The notes under the pieces were generated by a model. The model was not told where the DNA came from. It searched no databases and worked only from the letters and a program-made list of their open reading frames with translations. This document shows, one piece after another, positions 34,021-43,278 of a DNA stretch of 64,000 nucleotides. Source of the stretch: Calditrichia bacterium (GTDB taxonomy: Bacteria; Calditrichota; Calditrichia; RBG-13-44-9; J075); assembly GCA_028284445.1 (NCBI GenBank), contig JANQRS010000001.1:62001-126000 (forward strand). Reading direction: 5' to 3'. Each line of letters starts with the position of its first letter. The first letter of the stretch is position 1. The translations under genes and the position numbers were made by a program.

Positions 34021-36243
34021 ATGCCATCTAAAGACAAGTTCATGCTGATGTTATGTCTGGTAACGATATCGTTATCGATCGCTACTGTTTGCGGGCAAGA
34101 AGCCAAATCACTTTCCGTTGAATGGATTTACAGCGATGAAGGCAGAGCTGTTGATGATGTGCCTCAGGTGGCCTGGCTGGAAAATGGCAGCGCTATTCTG
34201 AACGATTTGAGAATTGCAAAAGACAAACGCACGTTCGAAAAACTTGATCCCACCAGCGGCAAACGCACATTGCTGGTTGATCGCGATGTGGCCCTGAATA
34301 GCTTGAAAACCGCCCGAGGCGATACGGTCGTACCAACGGAGTTGGAATGGCCGGTCGCTTTTAGCAGCAATGGCCGTTTTGCCTCCTACTTATATAATGA
34401 TGATATCTATCTGCTCGACCTGGAGCGTTCCCGCTTTCGCCGCATTACGACCTCGGAAGCGAAAGAGAAATCGGTTAATTTTGCGCCCGACGGCCAAAAG
34501 CTGGCATTTGTGCGGGACAACAATCTCTTCGTCTACGACATTAAAGCCGACAAGACAAAACAACTGACCAACGACGGCACCGAAACTTTGCTGAATGGTA
34601 CACTTTCCTGGGTGTACTGGGAAGAAATATTTGCTCGGCGTGATATAGGCTATTGGTGGTCCGGCGATTCACGAGCAATCGCCTACCTTCAGACCGATGA
34701 ATCTGAAGTAAGCTTAATGCACTATGTTGATTTCAAGCCCTGGGTACCCCGGGTGATTACCCAACGTTATCCAAAAACCGGTGAGAAAAATCCAGCAGTG
34801 CGTGCCGGTGTCATTGAGTTGGGAAGTGAAAAGACTACCTGGATCGATTTTGGGGAGCACAATTTTGAATACCTGGTGCGCGTGAAATGGATGCCGGACA
34901 ATCGCGGACTCACCGTTCAGACAATGAATCGTGCCCAGACAGAAGTTGATCTCTTCCTCGCTGATCGTAAGGATGGCAGTGTAATCCATATTCTTCAGGA
35001 GACGGATCCCGGTTGGGTGAATCTAAATGATGATCTTTATATCCTGAAAGATGGCAAGCAGTTCATCTGGCAGTCGGAACGGGATGGCTATGCACATCTT
35101 TATCGTTTCAGTATCGATGGGAAACTGATCAACCAGATCACAAGCGGAGATTGGTCACTTCGCGCTTCCGGTGGCGTCTTCTGGTTACGGCAATCGATTG
35201 CGGCCGTAGATGAGGCAAAGAAACATATCTATTTTACTGCGCTTAAGGAGTCATCTATCGAGCGTCACCTCTATCGCGTCAATTTTGATGGCAGCGATTT
35301 GAAACGTCTTAGCAAGGAGAAAGGAACGCATGCAATTTCCTTTAGCCCGGATAGCAAATACTACCTGGATCGTTATTCGAACATCAAAACGATGCCGGCG
35401 TTACGTCTGCATCATAATGATGGAAAACTGATTTCAGAACTGGCTGCGCCTCGCCCCGAATTGCTGACGGATTACAGTATTCGCTATCCGGAGCTTTTTA
35501 GCATTCCGGCAGCAGATGGATTTCAGATGCCTGCAGAAATTCTCAAGCCGCATGATTTTGATCCGGGCAAGAAATACCCGGTTATTTTCTATATCTACGC
35601 AGGCCCCTCAGCGCCAACTGTCTTTGATGCCTGGCGCTCTTCGCTTTTTTTCGACCAGATGCTTCTCGATCGCGGCTATCTGGTTGTGCGCTTCGACCAT
35701 CGCGTATCTACGGCGATCAGTAAAACCCTGGAAAATAAGCTGAAAGAGATGATGTCCGGGCCCTTGCGCTTGCAGGATATTCTCTTCGGGGTGAATTGGC
35801 TGAAGTCGCAGCCTTATGTAGACGCTGATCGCTTTGGTATTTGGGGATGGAGCGGCGGTGGCAGCTACACGCTTAACGCCATGACCAACAGCCAGGAATT
35901 TAAAGCCGGCATTTCCGTAGCGCCGGTAACCGACTGGCGATACTATGATACAAAATGGGGCGAGTTTTTGATGGGAAAGCCCCAGGATAATCCGGAAGGA
36001 TATCACAATACCTCTTTTCTACCGACCGCTAAAAATCTACACGGACGGCTGCTTTTGGTTCATGGGACATACGACGACAACGTGCACCCGGAGAACTCCT
36101 GGCATTTCATTGAAAAGCTGATTCAGAATAATGTCATGTTTGATATGATGTTCTACCCGATGCGTAAGCACGGAATTTCAGATGATCCGGCCAGGATTCA
36201 TCTCTACAACAAAATGCTGGAGTTCTGGGAGCAGAATCTGTAG
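34021..36243 (+). CDS. Dipeptidyl peptidase IV-like S9 peptidase
   Basis: 740 aa from ATG 34021, which follows a GGGGG tract and starts the signal peptide (MLMLCLVTISLSIATVCGQ). The DPPIV N-terminal propeller includes the WVYWEEIFARRDIGYWWS stretch typical of the family's Glu-Glu region. The catalytic domain has GWSGGGSYTL (Ser), an Asp in HGTYDDNVHPENS and His in MRKHGI. It should remove X-Pro or X-Ala dipeptides from extracytoplasmic peptides. Divergent from the other S9 gene. Confidence 0.93.
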   Translation: MPSKDKFMLMLCLVTISLSIATVCGQEAKSLSVEWIYSDEGRAVDDVPQVAWLENGSAILNDLRIAKDKRTFEKLDPTSGKRTLLVDRDVALNSLKTARGDTVVPTELEWPVAFSSNGRFASYLYNDDIYLLDLERSRFRRITTSEAKEKSVNFAPDGQKLAFVRDNNLFVYDIKADKTKQLTNDGTETLLNGTLSWVYWEEIFARRDIGYWWSGDSRAIAYLQTDESEVSLMHYVDFKPWVPRVITQRYPKTGEKNPAVRAGVIELGSEKTTWIDFGEHNFEYLVRVKWMPDNRGLTVQTMNRAQTEVDLFLADRKDGSVIHILQETDPGWVNLNDDLYILKDGKQFIWQSERDGYAHLYRFSIDGKLINQITSGDWSLRASGGVFWLRQSIAAVDEAKKHIYFTALKESSIERHLYRVNFDGSDLKRLSKEKGTHAISFSPDSKYYLDRYSNIKTMPALRLHHNDGKLISELAAPRPELLTDYSIRYPELFSIPAADGFQMPAEILKPHDFDPGKKYPVIFYIYAGPSAPTVFDAWRSSLFFDQMLLDRGYLVVRFDHRVSTAISKTLENKLKEMMSGPLRLQDILFGVNWLKSQPYVDADRFGIWGWSGGGSYTLNAMTNSQEFKAGISVAPVTDWRYYDTKWGEFLMGKPQDNPEGYHNTSFLPTAKNLHGRLLLVHGTYDDNVHPENSWHFIEKLIQNNVMFDMMFYPMRKHGISDDPARIHLYNKMLEFWEQNL

Positions 36244-36617
36244 AACAAGCAGCGCTTGATAAGAGCGTTATAGGAAAGTCTCTCGACTGATGATTGTGCG
36301 CTTTATCCACCCCATTGTCCCTCCCGGGAGTGGATATAGGGGTGGGTAAATAGACACCCCTCACACGAAGAATGGATTATTAAAGAGCCCATAAGAAAAA
36401 GGTCTCGGAAGTGCGCTCTTATACTATACCCAGTTCTGCGACGCGAAGAACGCTAACTCGCCGGGGAACAATTTTCGGCATCCTATTGTTTTTAAATACA
36501 TTATCGCTCTTCTTTGAGCCTTGTCATGCTATCTTGTTGATTTTATACGAATTTATCGGGCGTCTTTGCGCTAAAGGCCTGCTTGATGGTTACTAATATC
36601 CTTGAGGATTTCTCCAA
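36244..36617. other. Intergenic region before the TIR-WD40 gene
   Basis: 374 bp without a supported gene. It contains the family-A palindrome at 36302-36350. The right half is AT-richer and probably contains the TIR-WD40 promoter. A GAGGAT sequence lies about 9 bases before its ATG. Confidence 0.5.
36302..36350. repeat. Palindromic repeat, family A (diverged)
   Basis: TTTATCCACCCC pairs with GGGGTGGGTAAA around a CTCCCGGGAG core. Older-looking than the other copies, with several mismatches. It lies 58 bp past the DPP-IV-like stop. Confidence 0.65.
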
Positions 36618-39600
36618 ATGGAAGTTGTTACTGAGCTGAAACCTGCACAGGAATACGAATTCGACGTCTTTATCAGCTACAGTCGTCGGGATACCGCCTT
36701 TGCCAGTAAACTTGAAAAAGCCCTTGAAGGCTTCAAGCCGCCGCGTATACCCGGGCTCCCCGATCGAAATCTGCGCGTGTTTCGCGATGAAAACGACCTG
36801 TTTGGTGCGGATTACTTTGAGTCGATTGACTACTTCATCAATGCCTCTGAAAACATGATTGTTGTTTGTTCGCCAAACTCCAGTAAGAGCGAATATGTAA
36901 ATGATGAAATTCGGCGGTTTAACGAAAATCATCCATCTCGCAACATTATCCCCATTATCATCGACGGTATACCCAATAACGAAGTAACGGAAGGTCAGGA
37001 ATCTCAAAAGGCTTTCCCGGAAGAGCTTTATTCTTCACTTGATATGCCTCTGGCAATCAACTATATCGATATTAATCTTCGTTTCGATTCCATAAAACGC
37101 GGCACCTATAGTGGCTCCTGGTATCAGATCCTTTCCAACATCTACAAAACGCCACGTAGTGTTATTGAGCAGCGTGAACGCAAGCGACAGCTTCGCCGGT
37201 TGCAGTTGATTTCATTGGGCACGATTATGCTGATGACCCTGCTCTTTGGTCTCGCAGTCTATGCATCCTTCCAAAAAAACAGGGCGGAGCGTAGCATGAA
37301 GATTGCCGAAAGAAATTTGCAGGAATCCAACTATACGCTTGCACAGCTTTTTGAAGAAAAATCGAGCCAGGTCGAGAGCGAAGATCCACAGAAAGCTTTT
37401 CTTTATACGCTTGGCGCACTTGCCCAGGATATCGGTGAAAACCGAACTTTGCCAATTTCGCAGCGATTACTTGCTCGCCAAGGCATTGATGCCGGCATCG
37501 ATGCTCAGCTTTGGGCATCGCCACGTCCCCTGGACGGTATCAATGATGTGTTGTTTAGTCCGGATAGTCTATTGATGGCCACGGTATCCCGAGATGGGCA
37601 ATTGCGGCTATGGAATATGGAAACCGGTGAGGAATCTATTGCTCTCGGTATTCCCGGTGACGCTGAGGTACAGGAAATTGCCTTTAGCCCGGATGGGCGG
37701 ATGGTAGCCGGTAGTACAGATGAGAATAATATTCATCTCTGGCGAATTGATACACATGAATGGCTTGCGCGGCTCGAAGGGCATAAGGGCACAATTCATG
37801 ATATCTGTTTTGATCCCGGTGGTCGGTTTTTGGCTTCAGCATCTGCCGATAGCAGCATACGCTTTTGGAATATCAAGACCTATACAAAGAGATTTGTTTT
37901 TCGGTCGAACAAAGCCGAAGGGCAACATGCCCTGGCAATTAGCCCGGATGGCAGTGTGCTGGCTGCCGGGACCGCCTCAGGTCTCATTACTTTTTGGGAC
38001 ATGGCGCTTCAGCACCAGGTAGGCGAAATGGAAGCCCATTCGCAACCGGTTTCCGCAATGCATTTCTCGCCGGATGGCAGCGTGCTCGCTTCTACCTCAG
38101 GCGACTCCAGTCTTTTGCTGATAGATATTGGACCCAATCAAAGTGCCCATAAATTTGTTCATGAGGGCGCCGAGGTTCTAGATCTCTCTTTCCACCCGGA
38201 CAGCAGACGTCTCGCCTGTGGCATGTCCGATAATTCAATTCGCCTCTACGATGTAAAGGAGAAAGCCCCATTGCATCAGGTGGTCGGTCACAATGGACCG
38301 GTAACCGGCGTCTCCTATACCTATGATGGTAAATGGATTATTTCCGGTTCATTGGATCAACGTCTGCGTCTTTGGGATTCCGAAACCGGGGAAGAGTTGG
38401 CTAAGCTTGATGGACATACCCGCAATGTCAATGCAGTGGTGTTCAGCCCGACTGAACTCTTGGTTGCATCCGGGTCAAATGATGGTAATGTGCGCTTATG
38501 GGATGCTGAAACCGGCGAAGAGGTTAATACCATCTACGGGCACAAAGAGAAAATCTACGATATCGCCTTCAGTGCAGATGGGCGGTATATCGCCTCTGCG
38601 TCGCGGGACGGGACTGTCCGTGTTTGGGATGCTGAAGCGGGAGTGAATATTCAAACGCTCGAGGGGCATCAAGGACTGGTGCGGAGTGTAACCTTTAATC
38701 CAATCTCCGAAAATCTGGAGCTGGTATCATCTTCATCAGCCGGACAAATTTTTCAATGGAATGTCTCAACCGGAAAAATCATAAAAAGATATGTAGGACA
38801 CTCTACCGACGTCTGGCGTGTTGCCTTTAGTCCGGATGGCACAACGCTGGCCTCGGCAGGCAAAGATCGGGATGTAGTCCTCTGGAACACGCGAACCGCG
38901 CTTGAATCACGCCGACTGGAACTGCACCGGGGGAAAGTATGGGGATTGGCGTTCAGCAAGGATGGCAGAAAATTGGCAACCAGTGGGCAAAAAGGGGATA
39001 TGTTCGTTTGGGATATTGCCACAGAAGCAGCGACTCCGCTAGTGGGGCATGAAGGCGATATCTGGAGCGTGAGTTTTAGTCCTGACGCCAAAAAATTGGC
39101 CTCTGCCGGAAATGATTACAAGATACGGATTTGGGATGTAGACACCGGCAGTCAATTGTCCTTGCTCGCCGGACATGCAGATACCGTTTGGACGGTTGCC
39201 TACAGCCAGGGTGGAAATCGGCTTGTTTCCGGTTCATCTGACCGGAGTATTCGCCTTTGGGATGTAGAGACTATAGACCGGGTAAAAGTTTTGAGTGGCG
39301 GCATCGGTTCAATCCAGTTTGTTCGCTTTCATCCCAGTGCAGATCTCTTGTTGACGACTGCATATGAGAATAGCGTACGCATGTGGGAGGTGAATAGCGG
39401 TAGTGAAATCCTGGATGGGATACCTGTTGATAGCAGCGTGAACGGCCTTGACATTCATCCCAATGGGGAAATTGCTGCATTGGGATTGCATGGCGGGCAG
39501 TTGCTGATATACAACTTCTTGTCTGGTACTATTGATACAACGATATCGCTTGCTCGTATCAATTTTAGAAACGTTGGGGCCCTTTCCTTCTCGAAGGATG

Positions 39601-40439
39601 GCGAAGCAATAGCGCTGGTGGATAACAATAGAGTCGCGATTGTAAACTCCGACGACTTAAGCATACGAGTCACATTCCGCCCGCATCTTTCTATTATTCG
39701 CGCGATTGCATTTGATCATACCGGAGAGATTCTGGCGACTGCAGCCAGTGATAATACCGTCGCGTTATGGAACAGCCAGAATGGCGAACGGATTGCGACA
39801 CTAAGAGGTCATACTGGCGATGTGTATGATGTAAAATTTCACCCTATAAACCCGGAGATATTGGCAAGCGCCTCACGGGACGGCACTGTTCGCTTGTGGC
39901 GAATAGATAAAGGCCGAGTGCAGTTGGAATCCACCATTCTTGCACATAATGATGTTGTTCACGCACTGGATTTCAGTCCGGATGGCCTGCTCCTTGCTTC
40001 CGGTTCTTTTGATACAACCGTCAAGCTTTGGGATGTCGCCAATGGTAAGGAAGTCGCAGTGTTGGAAGGGCATCAGAGCCGGATTCGCACCCTGAATTTT
40101 AATCCCAATGGCCTCTTCCTGGCATCCGGCGGTGATGATCGCAATATCAGGCTCTGGAATGTTGGTCAGTATACACGCTATCAGTCTGTGCAGAAAGATC
40201 AGGAAAGCATGAAAACGATCTTTAACGCCTTTATGCACCTGCTGCCATATCAATTGGAAGGCTTTACGATTGTCGAGAAGCCACGCAAGTATCACATGAC
40301 ATCCAGTCCCGGATTCAATTTTCAGCGGGTTGGAAAATACAAGAGACTACAGCAACCACGTCCCTTAAATACAGATCCGCTGGATTGGGCTGCAGAGAGC
40401 ACAGCCTGGAGTGATAGTGTGAATCAACAAGCGAGATAG
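36618..40439 (+). CDS. TIR domain - transmembrane - WD40 protein (21 repeats)
   Basis: 1,273 aa. TIR domain (about 13-150): box 1 FDVFISYSRRD (15-25), BB-loop RDENDLFGAD (56-65), and SEYVNDEI with Glu97 at the position of the catalytic NADase glutamate. One TM helix (197-217), a coiled linker, then 21 WD40 repeats to about residue 1180, enough for three seven-blade propellers, and a non-repetitive tail. Many bacterial TIR proteins act as NAD+-consuming immune effectors; WD40 repeats may sense ligand. Whether this one is defensive or signalling is not shown. Intact reading frame. Confidence 0.9.
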   Translation: MEVVTELKPAQEYEFDVFISYSRRDTAFASKLEKALEGFKPPRIPGLPDRNLRVFRDENDLFGADYFESIDYFINASENMIVVCSPNSSKSEYVNDEIRRFNENHPSRNIIPIIIDGIPNNEVTEGQESQKAFPEELYSSLDMPLAINYIDINLRFDSIKRGTYSGSWYQILSNIYKTPRSVIEQRERKRQLRRLQLISLGTIMLMTLLFGLAVYASFQKNRAERSMKIAERNLQESNYTLAQLFEEKSSQVESEDPQKAFLYTLGALAQDIGENRTLPISQRLLARQGIDAGIDAQLWASPRPLDGINDVLFSPDSLLMATVSRDGQLRLWNMETGEESIALGIPGDAEVQEIAFSPDGRMVAGSTDENNIHLWRIDTHEWLARLEGHKGTIHDICFDPGGRFLASASADSSIRFWNIKTYTKRFVFRSNKAEGQHALAISPDGSVLAAGTASGLITFWDMALQHQVGEMEAHSQPVSAMHFSPDGSVLASTSGDSSLLLIDIGPNQSAHKFVHEGAEVLDLSFHPDSRRLACGMSDNSIRLYDVKEKAPLHQVVGHNGPVTGVSYTYDGKWIISGSLDQRLRLWDSETGEELAKLDGHTRNVNAVVFSPTELLVASGSNDGNVRLWDAETGEEVNTIYGHKEKIYDIAFSADGRYIASASRDGTVRVWDAEAGVNIQTLEGHQGLVRSVTFNPISENLELVSSSSAGQIFQWNVSTGKIIKRYVGHSTDVWRVAFSPDGTTLASAGKDRDVVLWNTRTALESRRLELHRGKVWGLAFSKDGRKLATSGQKGDMFVWDIATEAATPLVGHEGDIWSVSFSPDAKKLASAGNDYKIRIWDVDTGSQLSLLAGHADTVWTVAYSQGGNRLVSGSSDRSIRLWDVETIDRVKVLSGGIGSIQFVRFHPSADLLLTTAYENSVRMWEVNSGSEILDGIPVDSSVNGLDIHPNGEIAALGLHGGQLLIYNFLSGTIDTTISLARINFRNVGALSFSKDGEAIALVDNNRVAIVNSDDLSIRVTFRPHLSIIRAIAFDHTGEILATAASDNTVALWNSQNGERIATLRGHTGDVYDVKFHPINPEILASASRDGTVRLWRIDKGRVQLESTILAHNDVVHALDFSPDGLLLASGSFDTTVKLWDVANGKEVAVLEGHQSRIRTLNFNPNGLFLASGGDDRNIRLWNVGQYTRYQSVQKDQESMKTIFNAFMHLLPYQLEGFTIVEKPRKYHMTSSPGFNFQRVGKYKRLQQPRPLNTDPLDWAAESTAWSDSVNQQAR

Positions 40440-40447
40440 AGTAGATA

Positions 40448-41659
40448 TTACTGTTGTTGTTCCTGGCTGGAAAGGTAGTTGCGCAGGCGGAAAGTGAATT
40501 CCGTGCCGCTTTCCGGGCTGGACTTAAACCAGATACGCCCCTTATGTTCATCAATAATGCGCTTGACGATCGCCAGGCCGAGTCCAATACCGGATGACTT
40601 GTTGATGGTGATGAAGGGATCAAAGAGCTTCTCGTGAATTTTCTCCGGGATGCCGGGTCCATTGTCACTGATGCTGAATTGCACCCAATCCTTGTCGCAG
40701 ATAACTCGCAGGTTGATCGACGGCGGATGAATGCCGCTGTGCCCTTCCAATGCCTCGATGGCATTCTTGATCAAATTCATTGGCACTCGCAGGAATTTGG
40801 TCGCATCTACATTGACCGTAGCTTCTTCAGAAAACAGCAGCCCCTTATACTCAATCTGATAATTCGTCAGATAGCGAAGGATTTCCCTATCCATCCGGTG
40901 GAAAAGCCGGCTGATGGGAATAATGTCAAAATTCATGGAAATCTTGCCACGCGTATAGTCCAGAATCTCATAAATCATCTGGGTAAAGCGTTGCATTTCA
41001 AACTGCACGATTTCGGATATATCGTTCTTTTCATCATCTGTCAGCTGCAGATGAATCAAAGCCTCAACGCTGGATTGAATCAGGTCCAGTGGCTGTTTCA
41101 TGTCATGAATGATGAAGGAGGCCATTTGCCCGATGGCGGAAAAGCGCTCCATTTCAAAAAGGCGATCCTGGATATCATCAAATTTGTCTAGCATGATAGA
41201 CAAATTGCGGTTCTGATACTCCAATTGCTCATTTTTCTTCTTTAATTCCTGGACCAGCCCGGATTCTGCTTGCTGGCTTTCGTAGAGCTGTAAACCATTT
41301 GCTACCGTCATTTGGAGATCGCCAATGTCAATGGGGCGACAGATGTAGCGGTAAATATCACCGCTCGAAACCGCATTGTTAATTGCATCATTGCTCTCGC
41401 CATTGGCGGTAATCAAAATGCGGATTGTGGTAGCATTGATGCTGCGGAGTTGCTGCAGAAATTCAATACCGCCGGTATCGTTTAAATATTGGTTTACGAT
41501 AATGACTTGCGGTGAGAATGAAGAGAAGACACCGAGTGCCTCGCCTGCAGACGCTGCCGTCACGATCTCGTAGCGATCTTCAAGACAATGGCGAATGCCC
41601 TCTAAATGGGCATCGTTGTCGTCTACGGCTAACACTTTATAGGTTAACTTATCACTCAT
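40448..41659 (-). CDS. Receiver-histidine kinase with a degenerate receiver
   Basis: 403 aa. The N-terminal receiver fold (about 7-122) keeps the acidic pair (VDDND) and the late Thr/Lys-like region, but the phosphoacceptor is Asn56 (VIIVNQYLNDTGG) where Asp is expected. A coiled linker (125-165) follows. Then the kinase core: H-box FIIHDMKQP (His185), N-box NLIKNAIEA, G1 DNGPGIPE and G2 GIGLGLAIVKR. No TM, so cytoplasmic. Its partner response regulator is not adjacent. Its stop lies 8 bp from the convergent TIR-WD40 stop. Confidence 0.92.
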   Translation of the reverse strand: MSDKLTYKVLAVDDNDAHLEGIRHCLEDRYEIVTAASAGEALGVFSSFSPQVIIVNQYLNDTGGIEFLQQLRSINATTIRILITANGESNDAINNAVSSGDIYRYICRPIDIGDLQMTVANGLQLYESQQAESGLVQELKKKNEQLEYQNRNLSIMLDKFDDIQDRLFEMERFSAIGQMASFIIHDMKQPLDLIQSSVEALIHLQLTDDEKNDISEIVQFEMQRFTQMIYEILDYTRGKISMNFDIIPISRLFHRMDREILRYLTNYQIEYKGLLFSEEATVNVDATKFLRVPMNLIKNAIEALEGHSGIHPPSINLRVICDKDWVQFSISDNGPGIPEKIHEKLFDPFITINKSSGIGLGLAIVKRIIDEHKGRIWFKSSPESGTEFTFRLRNYLSSQEQQQ

Positions 41660-42012
41660 AACAAACTGTTTCGTAAAATCCCGGCTTCCGTATATCCGCT
41701 ATCGAATTGCATCATCTCGCTTGCCGCATCTGTATTGGGCATGGGTCCAATATATTGTGAAGCTGGCAATAATAGTTGACAGAATCAGAGAATTGCAATA
41801 TCAAAAAATCAGAAGAGGAGCTACGTTGATTGAAGCGAGTAAGCATCGTCTCGCTGGTCGAATGCATTTTAACTGCGCTTGTCAAGTATTTACGGGGCCG
41901 AATTTGGGGTCAGCCCGGTAATCGTAACTGGTGGTGGCCGTCTACGTAGTGCAATATTGCTTCCATTACCAATATAATAATGATTTGAGCAAAATGACTA
42001 TGTTTCGCATTT
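41660..42012. other. Intergenic region, no gene seen
   Basis: 353 bp between the kinase start and the end of the lepA-hemW operon. No credible ORF, hairpin terminator or repeat. It presumably holds the kinase promoter and the operon's 3' end. Confidence 0.4.
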
Positions 42013-43278
42013 TTATGTTTTCAATTTCTTTTTCTTGGCTGCCGGGAATAGCACATTGTTGAGAATCAGGCGATAACCGGGGCTGTTTTTATGCAATTCC
42101 AGCTGCGTTGGCGGATCACCAACGGCATGCGTGTAGTCCTCAGGATCGTGACCACCATAGAACGTGTAGGTGCCTTTGCCGAGGCTGCCGTGGATATAAC
42201 GCACTTCGTCCGTGCCTTCAACTTCACCCATGACAACGGCCGATGGCTTAATTTTTTTGCGATTAAACATCGTGGTTTGCCCCATAAAGCCCTTAATCAC
42301 GGTGACGTGATTTTGCGTAAGCATCGTCGGCACCGGATCATACTTGGCTGAGAACTGAAACAGGTTAAAATAGTCTGTTTGCGGGTCTCGAATTCGCGGT
42401 GCGAAGCTTGGCGGTATATCAATATCGGAGAATTCGTACAAGTTGGGATCGGGATACAGCTTAAAATCTTGAAATGCCAGGGTTTTGTTGTAGTCGAGCC
42501 GCTGCTGGAAATCTGGCTGTGGCGGATCGCCGTCGAATGGCGTATCGATTATATCAAGGCCTTCCGCCGCAAGGGCAATGTCCAGGGCATCGGTGGCCGA
42601 GCACATGGCAAAAAGAAAGCCGCCATCGTTGACATATTGTTTGATAGTGCGCGCAACGGCGCCTTTCAAGGCGGCGGTGTGCGGGTGACCAAGGCTGGCA
42701 GCCATGCTCTCATTGGTACGAACTTCCTCAATATACCAGGCAGCATTGCGAAAGGCGCCGTAGAATTTTCCAAATTGCCCGGTGAAGTCCTCGTGATGCA
42801 GGTGTAGCCAGTCGTAATCTCCCAGTTTGTCCGTCAATACGTCTTCATCATAAATCTTGTCATAAGGCACTTCAGCATAGGTTAATGCCATGGTAACCGC
42901 ATCATCCCAGGGCTGCTTGTTTGTGGGGGTATAAATGGCAATTTTGGGCGCCTTTTCCAGCAATACTCGCTCCATATTTTCCGATTCAATCGATGCATAA
43001 ATAGAGGTAGCATCGCCACTGCTAATGACTTCATATTTTACGCCGCGGATACGGCATTCTGTTTCCAGGCCCGGGAAAACCGGCAGCAGGAATGATCCAC
43101 CGCGGTAGTTCAGCAGCCATTCTACATCGATGCCGCGTTCGATACTCCAAAAAGCGACGCCATATGCCTTTAAGTGATCCGTTTGTACAAAATCCATAGG
43201 AATCAGGCAATGCTGCGCCGACAGTGGCTGAATGGATATAGCAAAGCTAATGATGATGGAAAAGAGGTGTTTTTTCAT
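42013..43278 (-). CDS. Secreted protein of the family labelled 'asparagine synthetase B' in Bacteroidota
   Basis: 421 aa with a signal peptide ending at LSAQ. The opening LIPMDFVQTDHLKAYGVAFW and the GGHDPEDYTHAVGDPPTQLELH segment near the C-terminus match a conserved secreted family often annotated as asparagine synthetase B. I see no PP-loop SGGxDS and no N-terminal catalytic Cys, so that label is unsupported. A DWLHLHHEDF / GGFLFAMCSA pattern suggests a class I amidotransferase-like fold. The start overlaps the TPR gene stop by 4 bp. Confidence 0.7.
   Translation of the reverse strand: MKKHLFSIIISFAISIQPLSAQHCLIPMDFVQTDHLKAYGVAFWSIERGIDVEWLLNYRGGSFLLPVFPGLETECRIRGVKYEVISSGDATSIYASIESENMERVLLEKAPKIAIYTPTNKQPWDDAVTMALTYAEVPYDKIYDEDVLTDKLGDYDWLHLHHEDFTGQFGKFYGAFRNAAWYIEEVRTNESMAASLGHPHTAALKGAVARTIKQYVNDGGFLFAMCSATDALDIALAAEGLDIIDTPFDGDPPQPDFQQRLDYNKTLAFQDFKLYPDPNLYEFSDIDIPPSFAPRIRDPQTDYFNLFQFSAKYDPVPTMLTQNHVTVIKGFMGQTTMFNRKKIKPSAVVMGEVEGTDEVRYIHGSLGKGTYTFYGGHDPEDYTHAVGDPPTQLELHKNSPGYRLILNNVLFPAAKKKKLKT

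Noticed and set aside
42013..43278. Asparagine synthetase B
   Set aside because: No PP-loop, no N-terminal nucleophile Cys, and the protein has a signal peptide.
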